Below the pieces are notes generated by a model. The model saw only the letters and a program-made list of their open reading frames with translations, did no database searches and had not been told where the DNA came from. A stretch of 64,000 nucleotides of DNA from Galeruca laticollis (taxonomy: Eukaryota > Arthropoda > Insecta > Coleoptera > Chrysomelidae). The stretch spans positions 136,547,423 to 136,611,422 of the forward strand of contig OY998181.1 of the NCBI GenBank assembly GCA_963921935.1. Reading direction: 5' to 3'. Of this stretch, positions 32,631 through 42,899 are shown one piece after another. A program made the position numbers and the translations under genes. Within the stretch, counting starts at the first letter, position 1. Each line of letters starts with the position of its first letter.

Positions 32631-32669
32631 AATTTCAGTTCAGTATAATCAAAAAGTTTTTTAAAAGAT

Positions 32670-33290
32670 TAGTTTATTGATTTCAGATTCTGATTAATAC
32701 CTTTTAAACTCGACTCCATACTCTTAAGTACATTTAGCGTTTCACTGTTCATTTATTTTATGGAATCTGTCATGGATGTTAGATTTTTTCGTCTTGTTGT
32801 GGATACTGACGGTTTTTTGAATATTTCTGGAGCTGCCTCTGTATCTGCAATGTCCTCTACAACCAGTTCTATATTTGAATTGTCCCCATAGCTATATTGA
32901 ACATTTGGAGGATCTGTATTTAATAGCGAGGATATACGATTGGAACTCAACATAGGACATAATGACTCAGAAGTTACGGTTGAAGGTATATTTTTTTCAT
33001 TTTTTTTTATTTCTGTGGAAATGAGTCAAAAGAATAAACACTAGGCGCGCCAGTGATGACCTTTGAATAGGAACTGAATCTAAGGGTTTTTGAAAAGTCG
33101 GGTTATATAAGAAGCCCATCGCTCTATTATGGTCACCTTCATATTACATATTGCCCATGACAGCTAGTAGCATCTGCTCAATTTTTGTCAATGCTTTCAG
33201 CATCCCTTCTCCTACTCCTACTCCAGTACTACTCAAACTTCTCTGTTCATCTACAGCCTTAGCCTTTACCTTACTCTTCTAGTCCACAAT
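32670..33290 (-). pseudogene. relic of a Myb/SANT-like transposon accessory protein
   Basis: Minus strand pieces: STGVGVGEGMLKALTKIEQM (about 33210-33150), SSNRISSLLNTDPPNVQYSY (32950-32890), and SETLNVLKSMESSLKGINQN (about 32745-32690). The order of a Gly-rich turn, a short helix, an acidic linker and a C-terminal coiled helix resembles Harbinger partner proteins such as the one at 15775-16431. Several stops. No transposase is adjacent. Confidence 0.4.
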
Positions 33291-33339
33291 CCTCTAAAAC
33301 AATAATTTTCATATAATATAATAATAATTATTATTTTAT

Positions 33340-35430
33340 TTGCAGAATTAAGTAAGTACAATAGAAATTAACAAATAGATTTTTCAGTTTATCTACAAAA
33401 AAGAGTTAGCATACAGGAGTGATGATACAAGGTGCTATCCCTTAAGGTATTACAAATAGGTACAAGATATTTACATATAATGGTTTATCAAACGACATGG
33501 TAAATGAATAGGAGGAATAAAAAAAATAAAAAGAACCAAATAAAATATGGATACAGATTGTTCAGCACTAATTATTCTCATTTGTGTGCAATAATTGTTT
33601 ATAATGTTCTTTAAATTTGCCAACGGCAAGATGCCTTAGGTGGAGAGGAACCTAGTTGTAAAGCTTGAATCTCATGTATGAAAATGAACCCTGAAATTTA
33701 ACGGTACGATGGAGTAGGGGTGATATGTGCCCCATAAAGCGGGCGTGAACGTTATGCACATCACCGCGAAAAGTGATTTTGTTATATAAATAAGGTGGTG
33801 TTTTAGAAATAGCAATTTTATGATATAATGTTACCATATAAAACTGCCTCCGATTCTTCATATTCAGCCAGTTTGCGTTAGTCAACTTATGTGCGATTCT
33901 TTCATACTTTCTTATCCCGTATATGTAACGAATGCAAGAGTTTTGAGAACCGTAGTGTGTCACATAATAAAATTTTTGTTTTTTGATCTAAAATGTGCCG
34001 ATGAGGAAATAGTTATTTATGCAACAAGTGCAAAAAGTGATTGTTTTTTGCACGCGACGTGAAATTGTCCAACGAGGCCTTTAGGCCGAGTTGGACAACA
34101 CGTCGAGTACAAAAAACACGTTTTGCAAGAGTTGCATACAATATTTTTTCTACATTCATGCAAAAACTGGAAAATTAGAATATAATATGTTATGTTAGGA
34201 ACTCAAACTCATTTTCTTAGTAATTATTAATATAATATTTTCTTAATAATATTCAATACAACTTAAAAGATGTTACTTTATAATATTACTCTGATATTTA
34301 ATAAATATCATTTACCATGTCAGAGCTCAGAATGTATTTTAACCGTTCTTCTTTTTTGTATCTTTATTGCGTCCACCTTGTCAGTACTTAATCATAGCTG
34401 GTTTTCGCTTTGACCATTTAAATGTCAAATAATCAAAGATTTTTGCAATAATTGTAACTCGTTGAGACTAAGTAGTAAGATATACATATATTATTGCTGT
34501 ATTAGAGCAGGATCAGACACTTTCTCGGGATTTTTATTTTATTTAAATGTTTATGTTTGTCATAAATCATCACAGAACTGACAAGAATGACAGATGAGTG
34601 CAACAAAAATTTTGTTGCACTAGTGCCAAAAAGAATCAATTTTTCCATTAAATGTGTTTCACAAAAGTGTTGTTTTTCGCATGAATGTAGAAAAAAGTAT
34701 TTTTAGATTTGCATAGGTACGTTTAATACACTTGTTAATATAACTTTTGAACTTTAAATCAGTATCTAAATCTAACCCTAAATTTCTTGCATAGGATATG
34801 GTTGTCCCATTAATGTTAATAGATAGTTGTCCTGATTCTTCGGTTTTGGATTTCCCAAAAACTAGTATTTGTGTTTTAACAGAATTGATACTTAAATGAT
34901 GCCTATCTGAATATGATAGAATTTTTGACAATTGTGAGTTGATAAAGTCATTTATATCTTTAATGTCAGATCTACAGAATGAAAACAGTATTTGGGTATC
35001 ATCGGCATACATGTAGGCCCTGCAGTTATCCAAAACTGTGCGAATGTTACTAGTATATATACTAAACAGAATATGCCCCAGTATTGCTCCCTGGGGTACC
35101 CCACAAAAAATATTTTTAATATCTGATTTTCCATTATCTGTTTCTACAAATTGAGATCTATTTGATAAGTAACTTTTGATAAATTGTATCGTATTGTGTG
35201 AGAAACATGAATAATGAAGAATACCGTACAGTAATTGATGTTGAATAGTTTCAAAAGCTTTGAAGTTATCTAAAAGCACTAAAATATCGGTATTTCCCCT
35301 GTCTATATCTATTAGTATGTTATCTGTAACCTCCAATACTGCCGTGGTGCAGCTGTACCCCTTCCTGAAACCAGATTGACTCGTTGGCAAAACTTTATAA
35401 TTATTAATATGTGCTTCAACACATTAAGAT
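33340..35430 (-). pseudogene. non-LTR reverse transcriptase relic, split by a foldback insertion
   Basis: Minus strand. 35430-34700 gives RT core: INNYKVLPTSQSGFRKGYS, ILVLLDNFKAFETIQHQLL (first catalytic Asp region), FCGVPQGAILGHILFSIYTS and AYMYADDTQILF (YADD), continuing to SYARNLGLDLDTDLKFKSY. After an insertion the C-terminal tail resumes at about 33970-33652 (SQNSCIRYIYGIRKYERIAH, TPPYLYNKITFRG). The 3' untranslated part runs to an ATT/AAT-rich tract near 33340. The 5' end is replaced by a gypsy-type terminal piece. It belongs to the same Jockey-type group as 8437-11840. Confidence 0.85.
33985..34697. mobile_element. foldback/MITE-like insertion in the RT relic
   Basis: TTTTTCTACATTCATGCAAAA (34147-34166) is mirrored by TTTTTCGCATGAATGTAGAA at 34675-34693. 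On the left, GTCCAACGAGGCC and GGCCGAGTTGGAC (34067-34096) form a hairpin, with outer arms TGCAACAAGTGCAAAAAG / TTTTGCAAGAGTTGCA. No coding sequence. It separates the RT core from its C-terminal tail. Exact ends and duplication were not fixed. Confidence 0.6.
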
Positions 35431-35444
35431 CATGTCGATTTGTA

Positions 35445-36236
35445 AGTTATCAACCCAATTAAGTTTATTTTCTTGGAACTTGTGTTTTTAAAAACTATAT
35501 TTCACAATTATATAGATTCAATAATACAATTAAGCAATATGTAAACAATAAATAACAATATGTAAATGATGACTGCTTGAACTCGTGGATAAGAAGTGTC
35601 TCTGGCTGCTCGTTTCTTCCTATACTAAAGTAGGTCATTATCGCTAATGGACTGTTGATAATGGGTGGGTTTTCCTATATAATTCCTCCCTCCTTAAGTT
35701 CAGAAAATAGAGGGTCTCTATTATCAGAATAGTCCTTACTGGTTCCTGGGGCCTTCTTTGTCTGCTTCTTTTGTAGTCATCTGATTTTGGATTTAGTGAC
35801 CTAAATATAAACAAAAGCAAAAATACATATTAGACATAATATTAAAATGGTTGTATTGGTCCATGTGTGTAGATTCGGCTTTTCTTCTAGTTTTGGCATT
35901 GGTATATTATGCGCTAATATTTCTAATTGTTTGATGTCATCGTGGTTCAGGCTGTTTAGAAGTCGGAAATTTTGTCCTTTTATCGGAGAAGTTAAAGGAA
36001 GGTAATTCAAATATTTTTTCTTCTTGCATTGTCTCTTCTTGTTGATAAATTATGTTATTAATTTTTATTCCACAATTGTGGATGGTGATAATTGAAGGTT
36101 GACTTATTTGAAAAATGCCATTTTCGTTACAGGAGCTTTCTATTTTGGTAGGTTTGTATGGAATAGCTATAATTTGGTGATTATAATTATACTTCTTGGG
36201 CTTAGTAAGTTCAGACACTCGATCTAAAATAACCAC
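35445..36236 (-). pseudogene. 3' end of a gypsy/errantivirus-type LTR element: env-like relic and LTR
   Basis: The minus strand carries two overlapping frames (36236-35937 and 36010-35801) joined by a probable one-base shift. They show a Cys-containing ectodomain fragment (IITIHNCGIKINNIIY) and a hydrophobic C-terminal membrane segment (ILILCLICIFAFVYI), the layout of an envelope C-terminus. About 100 bp further a purine tract (AAGGAGGGAGGA, near 35690) fits a polypurine tract, followed by about 250 bp that would be the 3' LTR. gag, pol and the 5' LTR are absent, so the copy is dead. Confidence 0.6.
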
Positions 36237-36290
36237 ATATCTACTTTCAATATAAAGTTACATTTCAAAACTACTCCGAAATTATTTTAC

Positions 36291-36562
36291 CTGCATGGTA
36301 TTGTTTTACATGTCTCATTAGATTTGAATATTTAACAAAGGTTTTATTACAGGCGTTACATACAGCAGCACATTTAAACTTTTTAGGAGGCTTTGCCAAT
36401 AAAGTACCTAAAATACAGATATTATTATTAGGGTGTATCTAATATCAAGATCAAATTTTTACCTGAATGAAATTTTGTAATATGTGCTTTCAAGCTTTTA
36501 CTTTGACTAAAGTTTTTATTGCAAGTATTGCACTTTAAACTGTTGTAATTAGTATCACACAT
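36291..36562 (-). CDS. two C2H2 zinc-finger exons of an unidentified gene
   Basis: Exon A 36562-36463 starts MCDTNYNSLKCNTCNKNFSQ and ends HITKFHSG at a GT donor. Exon B 36407-36291 begins after an AG acceptor and reads KFKCAAVCNACNKTFVKYSN, then HVKQYHAG and a donor. Each holds one C2H2 finger and both junctions are phase 1, so exons can be joined in frame. The next open frame, an env-like ORF, also continues in phase after an AG at about 36225, which may be chance. Probably DNA-binding; host or transposon origin unknown. Confidence 0.6.
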
Positions 36563-37120
36563 GTCTTTGTTGAATGTTGATATTGTTTACTGAAGAGACA
36601 TATATAAATATTATATAAAAAAACACAAAGTTCACGTTAATATACAAAAACAAGATATCAAAGATAATATACGATGTTATGTAGTAGGTTATGCTATGTT
36701 TGACACGAATTTGGGTATGCGGAAAGCTCAGAGCCAAAGTAGAATCGGTGTCGCTATCCGCCAGTATTTCCAACTAGGTATTTTTAGAAGCGCGGTACTA
36801 CCTGAATGGTTGTGACCATTTAGAGGCTGACCGTATATCAACTAGGAAATCCCGATAAGTATAACTTGACAAATAACGAGAGGAATTTCCAAAGTCGTAA
36901 TCCGATCAGAATTGCCTCAACCGGACTGATGAAAAATGTTTACAATTTACAATAGTAAAAATAATTGAATTTCAAACGTATGAAATATTTATCTGAATTA
37001 TAATTGAAATTCAGAGATATGAAATATATATGTGGGATAATTCCCCACAATACATTTAGTAGACCAGCCATGGAATATATAAGAAAAAAAGGGAAAAACT
37101 TACGAAAATTTTTATTACCA
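36563..37120. other. no gene; 3' side of P-like element A
   Basis: AT-rich, no coding signal beyond the end of the P-like gene at 37121. The P terminal inverted repeat should lie here but could not be identified. Confidence 0.3.
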
Positions 37121-37960
37121 CTAATGAAAATAAAACAGTTGTGCAATAATATCAATTTGTTTTTGATATTTTTTTCGGCCCCTAAAGTTCCTATTAATGT
37201 TTTTTAATCTGTAATATAACCTAACCCTTACATACAATTTTATAGCATAATCCTTGGGAAAACAGTTACACGGATGTGAAAAAGGAAGTTTATTGGCAAT
37301 TTCAAAAAGATTAAGACACACCAGTGGTTTCAACATCAAAGTATCAACTTTTTGTTGAGAAATAGTTTCAATGTCATTAATGAAATTAACAAAACTGTTG
37401 CTTGGATTATTCAAATTACCAAATAAACTTCCTTTAGCATTTTCATAAGCCTTAAAATAAATTTATACTGAGGTATCATCCAAATTTTTCTGTTTATTTG
37501 CGTAATTAATGCATATATCACAACTGTGTATTTTGAGAATATTTTTCAACACATAGCCACAAACGTACCTTTCAAAATTTTTTTGTAACCTGAGATGCCG
37601 CTGATAGTCTGTGCCTATGAGTTAATTTGTGAATGGTGGGGGAAATGGTGGAGATATTGTGTCCTTTAGTTTCAATAACACAGAATCAGGATTAGCCTCG
37701 CAATTTTCAGTACCAGAATGATAGAGTTTCAGATACATTAATTTTCTAAAGGATCTCTGGAATTGAATCGGAGTGGGATTCCTACAGTTGCCATTCTGTT
37801 GTCGGACAGACCAAAAAAAAATTCCAAACAGTCCTGATTTAGACGGCGAGTTAGTAGGTATTTACCTTGTTGTTCTTTCAGGTCATCCCACAACAATAGT
37901 ATGCTATTGATGGTTCTTTTTATACATGTAAAACTTTTAATTTTATTTTTTATATTTTTA

Positions 37961-40665
37961 GGGGAGGACCGGGCAAAGTGGATAAGTTAAGACCAAATAT
38001 CCAGTACTACCTGACTGAAGGAAATAAAAAATATATATATAGCAAATGTTGACAGTAGGGATTGCTTTATTAAAATAATATACAAAAATGCAGGTTTTTA
38101 TAGCGAACACTTAAACTAAAATAGAACATTTTATTCACTTTGCCCGATGATCTGGACAAAGCGAATAGTTGATAAGGTAAAGTAGATAAAATGAAACAAT
38201 CAACTATTTAATAGCAGTCATCACACCTGTACTGCCCAGTACCTTCGCAGGATGTACACTGCGCATGGGCACATTGCTGACAAAAATTGCACCGGATCCA
38301 GTCTTCTGTTGTCTTTTCATTAACCTCAATCTATTTTTCGGCACAGAAAATACACAAAGTCTCTTGAATATTTTCCTTCTGAACTCGTTTCTTTGGAATT
38401 TATTCTTTCTTGACTCTTTTGTCGGTCAATATTGGTTGAGCCGTAGTTTTTAAGTATTTTTCCTTTTGTTCCTCTTTTATAGGAGTGCTTGTTAGTACTT
38501 CTGATTTTTGCGTTTTTCTTTTACGGGTACCAGACGATCTTACTACTTTTGGCAAAGGTCTAACAACTCGAGGACTGTAGGTTGGTTTCACGTCAGACAA
38601 AGATTGCATTCTCGCCACAATTTTCGATGTACTACTAGAAATAGATAGTGGTGCATTTGAAGACAACATTGTACTCTTTGGTGGAGTTCTATGTTCCGAT
38701 TGGTTTGACTCTGGTAGTACCACTACTTCCACAGCTGGTTCATTGATAATTTCACCTGAATTATCTTCTATTTCCAATACTTGATTTTCAGTAGGCAATA
38801 AATTGAAGTGTGGGGTCTCAGTTTCTGCTACTTGTTGTTGTTTTAGATGGAGTATTTGGAAGTGCATCCTCATATGTGACCAATGCTGGTATGTAGTCTT
38901 CATCTCCAAACGTATGTTCATTAATTGGCCAAGTACCAGGAAATCTAAACCCATTTACTGCATTTTGGGAAGTGGCACTTTTTAAATAAGACGGACTGAA
39001 TAATTTTTCAATATCATATTGATTAACAATTCTCCCTGGATGCGATTTTTGAAATACATTAATTTTTTGTTCAAAATATTTTTTGAGTTGTCCATAGACT
39101 GCTTTGTCAAGTGGTTGCATCTTGTGTGTGGTATGTGGTGCAAATGATACAAATATGACATTGTTCTTGGACGCAAAATCGAGAGCTGGATAAAATTCAT
39201 GAGATTCGTGACTATCCAGTAGGAGAATAACTTTTTTTTCTTGAGTTGGCCGAACTTGGTCCACAAAATACTTTAGCCAATCAAGAAAAACTTCTCCATT
39301 TATCCACCCTGTTGGTGTACAAGTGGCTTGAGTTTCTGGGGGAGCACCATCTAACAACCTTTCCTGCATTCGTTTGCGAGCAAAAATTATAAAAGGGGGT
39401 ATGAATGAACCTGCAGCATTGCAGCAACAAGCAACATTGGTTAGTTTACCACGCTGTGTGCTTGATATCACGCCCACTTGTTTCTTACCTTTGACAGATA
39501 GAATTTTTGGAGGTCTATTAGTTGTCGTCATTATGCCAGTTTCGTCCATATTATATAGACGAGTTCCGTCTATGTCATACTTTTTAACTTGATCTGACAA
39601 GTTTTTATAAAATCTCTCAATTTGGGTTCGAGTAAAACCTCGTGCTCTGCCCAAACTTGTTGGTTCTGGTGTTCTCAAAGTGATCTCTTGATTTCTCTTT
39701 AAAAATCCAGTTAGCCAATCATTTCCTGCCTTCGCATTTTGATCCCAACTTTTAGGGTAAGTTAATTGGTTTTTATTTGCATATTCGTATACAACTCTTT
39801 TAAAATCATCTCTAGTCAAACCAAAAAAAAATAGAGAGAGAGAGAGAGAGAAGTTCGTGTGAGATTCTGTTGAGTGGAATGTTTTTTGGATGAAGTTGAA
39901 CTTTTCTTTGGTGCCCTGTTATAGGATTTGTTTCCTCTTCAGGGCTGAAAAAAAAAATATTGTCAAGATCCTTTAAGTATTGCAACAATTCTTTCTCCTG
40001 TTTATTATTAAAAACGGTTCGGAATCTACCCAACTGATTGGAGGTTGAACCGAATTTCATGTGCCTAAATAATGTTGCTTACGGTATATTATAAGTTTGG
40101 GCCACTGAATTCATGGACGTCCCTGTTAAACATTCTCTCATTGCTGCCCTCATTGTTTCCGCTGTCCACTGAGCTTGTTGCGTTCTTCTTTTATATTTGT
40201 ACACCTTCTGGAATATAAAGTCCACTAAGTAGGTACCTACATTACTTTAAGACTGTTATGTTCGGGCAAAGCGAATAATTATTTATTCACTTTGCCCGGA
40301 GGTGACAAGTTCAAATCAAAGTGAACTAAGCAGAGAAAGAATAAGAAATATTTGAATGTTTTGATTAAGAACGACGGTCAACATGCGTAATTATTGTAAA
40401 AACCTGCATTGCAATCAATATCTTCATATTAACGTAAAAAAAGTTCGTTAAACTAACCTTCAAATATTTTTATTATTCACGTGGTTACACAAACAGCCGT
40501 AAAGCTACTGAACGGTCGATAACTTCACACAGATAAATGCTGTCTCAAACTAAGCGTGGGTATATGGATGTCTTGGTATTATTGCGGAATTCGGGACATC
40601 ACGTGTTTGGGCGTGGAAGGGATTATTCGCTTTGCCCGGCATATTCACTTTGCTCGGTCCTCCCC
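37961..40665 (-). mobile_element. pogo element copy 2, complete ends
   Basis: Starts GGGGAGGACCGGGCAAAGTG at 37961 and ends at 40665 with the mirror sequence (reverse complement GGGGAGGACCGAGCAAAGTG). TA flanks both ends (37959-37960, 40666-40667). Motif TTATTCACTTTGCCCG is repeated in both subterminal zones (near 38135, 38195, 40265, 40290, 40620). Length 2,705 bp. It lies inside P-like gene A, and removing it with one TA restores the P frame. Confidence 0.96.
38208..40209 (-). pseudogene. pogo/Tigger transposase copy 2
   Basis: After an AG acceptor at about 40210 comes the psq-type HTH (YKRRTQQAQWTAETMRAAMR, then MNSVAQTYNIP), interrupted by TAA at 40079-40081, then HMKFGSTSNQLGRFRTVFNN. 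An insert of about 130 bp with an AG microsatellite (39830-39955) breaks the frame. The CENP-B HTH (WDQNAKAGNDWLTGFLKR) and DDE core follow: LYNMDETGIMTTTNRPP, VILLLDSHESHEFYPALDFA, SKNNVIFVSFAPHTTHKMQP. A shift near 38850 precedes the C-terminal part, which ends in a Cys-rich finger (TEDWIRCNFCQQCAHAQC, GQYRCDDC) at 38208-38210. More complete than copy 1 but broken three times. Confidence 0.92.
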
Positions 40666-41433
40666 TACCTTTGTCGTCTTTCACTTCAATTTGTTCAATT
40701 AAGTCGAGAAACTCCTTAAGAACTTGCGTTTGGTGAGATAGACCTTAAAATGCTCTATTATATAGCTTTGAGGATATGGTGCAAGACGAATTCAAAACAT
40801 CATAAACTTTATCAATTTTTGATACAAACTCGGATGTTTTATATGCCTGGGAAGGTAGCTCTCCAAACCGAATATAAACATTCATGCCACATGCCACTGT
40901 CTCGCTGAATACTTGCGTGGCATATTTCGTTCTCATTTTTTCAACTGAATTGGGAAATCTGTGTGACGTTGTTGATTTTGGTGCTGCCCCTATCGGATAA
41001 TTTTTGGCATGTTCATAAAATATTCTATTAACGGACCAGGAAATCTTGTCATCACCATCATTAACATATTTCGAATAGCTTTAACTAAGTGAGTTACATC
41101 GAAAATGTAATATACTTTTTGACCTTCACAAAAAAATACGGATTAGTCGCTGTGACACCTAATAATTTTGATAACGGCATATAATTGGATCCCATGTCTG
41201 TCGTTACAGCACATATTTTGATTCCGATTAGATTGAGAATTTTTATCAGTTCAAAAATTTGCTGTTTTATTGACTTATCTGGATAGGCTGAGTGACAAAA
41301 ATTGAATGCCACTGGTTGTTTCCATTGGTTAAATATTACTCTCACCATAATAACAGATGCACTTGATCCAGGCTTGAAAACATTACCACCATCTCCACGT
41401 ACCTACCATAATAATATAATATGAAAATATATG

Positions 41434-41905
41434 TTATTGCCGTTTAAATTCGATAAGTTTTGTATAAACCTGTCTAATTTTATCGCCATTATTCGTTTTT
41501 GACTTACAAATATAATGAATCCTTACATCGAAAAAGGTTTGTCATACACTCTTGATCAGTGATGTTTTGTGAGTTTCTAAAGGATTGTGGTCATGAAAAA
41601 TAATTTCTATAAATACATCCTTATTGATGAAATATTTTAAAACCTGACACACAATTTTATCTGTATTAATTATCTTATCTTCGTTTTGTTCGATTATTAA
41701 ATATTTTTCACATGTAGAACAAATTTTCATTACATCCTCAGCAGGATAAGTCAGCCAACCCTTCGTTTTATAACGAATAATGGAATTTGAAAAATCCGGT
41801 TCATTCCCTTGTAATACAATTATACAATTTTCACACTTCAAGGACTGTTGTAACTTATAAACTACAAACCCAGATATATATTTTTTGACTTCCAATTTAT
41901 ATTGG
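41434..41905 (-). pseudogene. P-element-like transposase B, C-terminal fragment
   Basis: A second P subfamily: KKYISGFVVYKLQQSLKCEN, then LTYPAEDVMKICSTCEKYL, and after a shift DVRIHYICKSKTNNGDKIRQ with VYTKLIEFKRQ and a stop at 41434-41436. The ending matches the style of the complete P-like gene at 49886 (RQKMTKLILFNP stop). Only 29 bp separate this C-terminus from the catalytic segment of P-like gene A, so two different P elements have been joined here. Confidence 0.75.
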
Positions 41906-41939
41906 GAGATATTATTATATGTATATGTTACAGACCCTT

Positions 41940-42100
41940 TATGAAAAATAGACTATAGATAAAAGGACTAGTCCGTATATAAAAGGACTGAGGATATTAG
42001 TCCATATGTGCAGAAAACTTGTCTTTTAATGAACTGTCTAGTCCGTTTGTAAGAGGACTAGTCTATTTATATACGGCCCAGCTGCACCTACGCCATATGT
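41940..42100. repeat. AGGACTAGTC inverted repeats
   Basis: AAAAGGACTAGTCCGTATATAA, GAACTGTCTAGTCCG and AGAGGACTAGTCTATTTATA recur in this 160-bp stretch, partly inverted. Possibly the end of an unrecognised short element. Confidence 0.45.
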
Positions 42101-42179
42101 ATATTTCTAAGATATTTAAACACAATTTTCATTTATTTATTATAGAAATGAGTTATACATAAAAATACGTACGTAAAGG

Positions 42180-42760
42180 ATACAAATCAGGACATTTCAT
42201 TTTTTTTATTTGTTTGTACAACTAAGCTATTATGGCATTTAGAATTACATAATACATTACCTTTTCGACAAGCACATTTCTTCGATTGACATTTACTGTT
42301 GATTGAGCAGTAGCCACCGATCTAAGAGGGATTTCCCTGTCTTTGGAAACTTCTTTAATTTTCAAAATGTTAGCAGGGTACGTACTAAATTCTGAACGGC
42401 TATAGTATTTTGAAATCCGTGCTTGTTTTGTTCCCAAGCGGTAAAACCCATCTTCTGTCGCTTCCAGTACTACAGCTAGCATCTCCTCTGCGTCGATCGA
42501 CGTCTGAAACGGGAATTCTTACAGTTGATCCGATTTTCGGTTTTGGATGGGTGATATCTGATATTACTTTCATTCGTTTTGCCTGTAGCTCTAATCCATC
42601 ATGAGCAGCTATTCTTGCCATTGCTGTGTTTCTGTTTCTAGTGCAAAAACTGCAAATATTTTCGGAACATGCGTTTGCAACATCGAAACCTTCTTCATTC
42701 ACGGGATTGAAACAAGTACTGCATATCGGACATGAAATTGCTTTACCATTATGGGGTAGG
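42180..42760 (-). pseudogene. C-terminal part of a KRBA2/integrase-derived transposon protein
   Basis: Minus strand: CPICSTCFNPVNEEGFDVAN, ELQAKRMKVISDITHPKPKI, GSTVRIPVSDVDRRRGD, then after a shift LAVVLEATEDGFYRLGTK and, after another shift, a Cys-rich tail SKCQSKKCACRKGNVLCNSK CHNS. I recognise this order from insect proteins annotated KRAB-A domain-containing protein 2-like, which carry a retroviral-type integrase N-terminal to it. The integrase core is not present here, so only the tail survives. Confidence 0.7.
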
Positions 42761-42839
42761 GATGATAAATAAAATAAGGTAGAACCACGACGTTGTAAGA
42801 AAAAATATATAATAAAAAATAAATTCTCTGAGAGTACAC

Positions 42840-42898
<59 letters not shown>
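42840..42898. repeat. (TA)n microsatellite
   Basis: About 29 uninterrupted TA units. AT dinucleotide runs of this length are length-variable and a likely site of assembly error. Confidence 0.97.

Positions 42899-42899
<1 letters not shown>

Larger units (their letters stand above)
37121..41404 (-). pseudogene. P-element-like transposase A, split by pogo copy 2
   Basis: THAP9/P-type transposase without its THAP N-terminus. From 41404: RGDGGNVFKPGSSASVIMVR, then QPVAFNFCHSAYPDKS and ICAVTTDMGSNYMPLSKLLG (RNase-H Asp), then YATQVFSETVACGM (40936) and FLDLIEQIEVKDDKG (near 40675). After pogo (37961-40665) the same frame resumes KNIKNKIKSFTCIKRTINS, LLTRRLNQDCLE, and (after a shift) NGNCRNPTPIQFQRSFRKLM. 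The C-terminal domain has YVCGYVLKN, HSCDICINYANK, AYENAKGSLFGNLNNPS and YAIKLYVRVRLYYRLKN, ending at 37121. At least two shifts besides the insertion. Confidence 0.88.
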
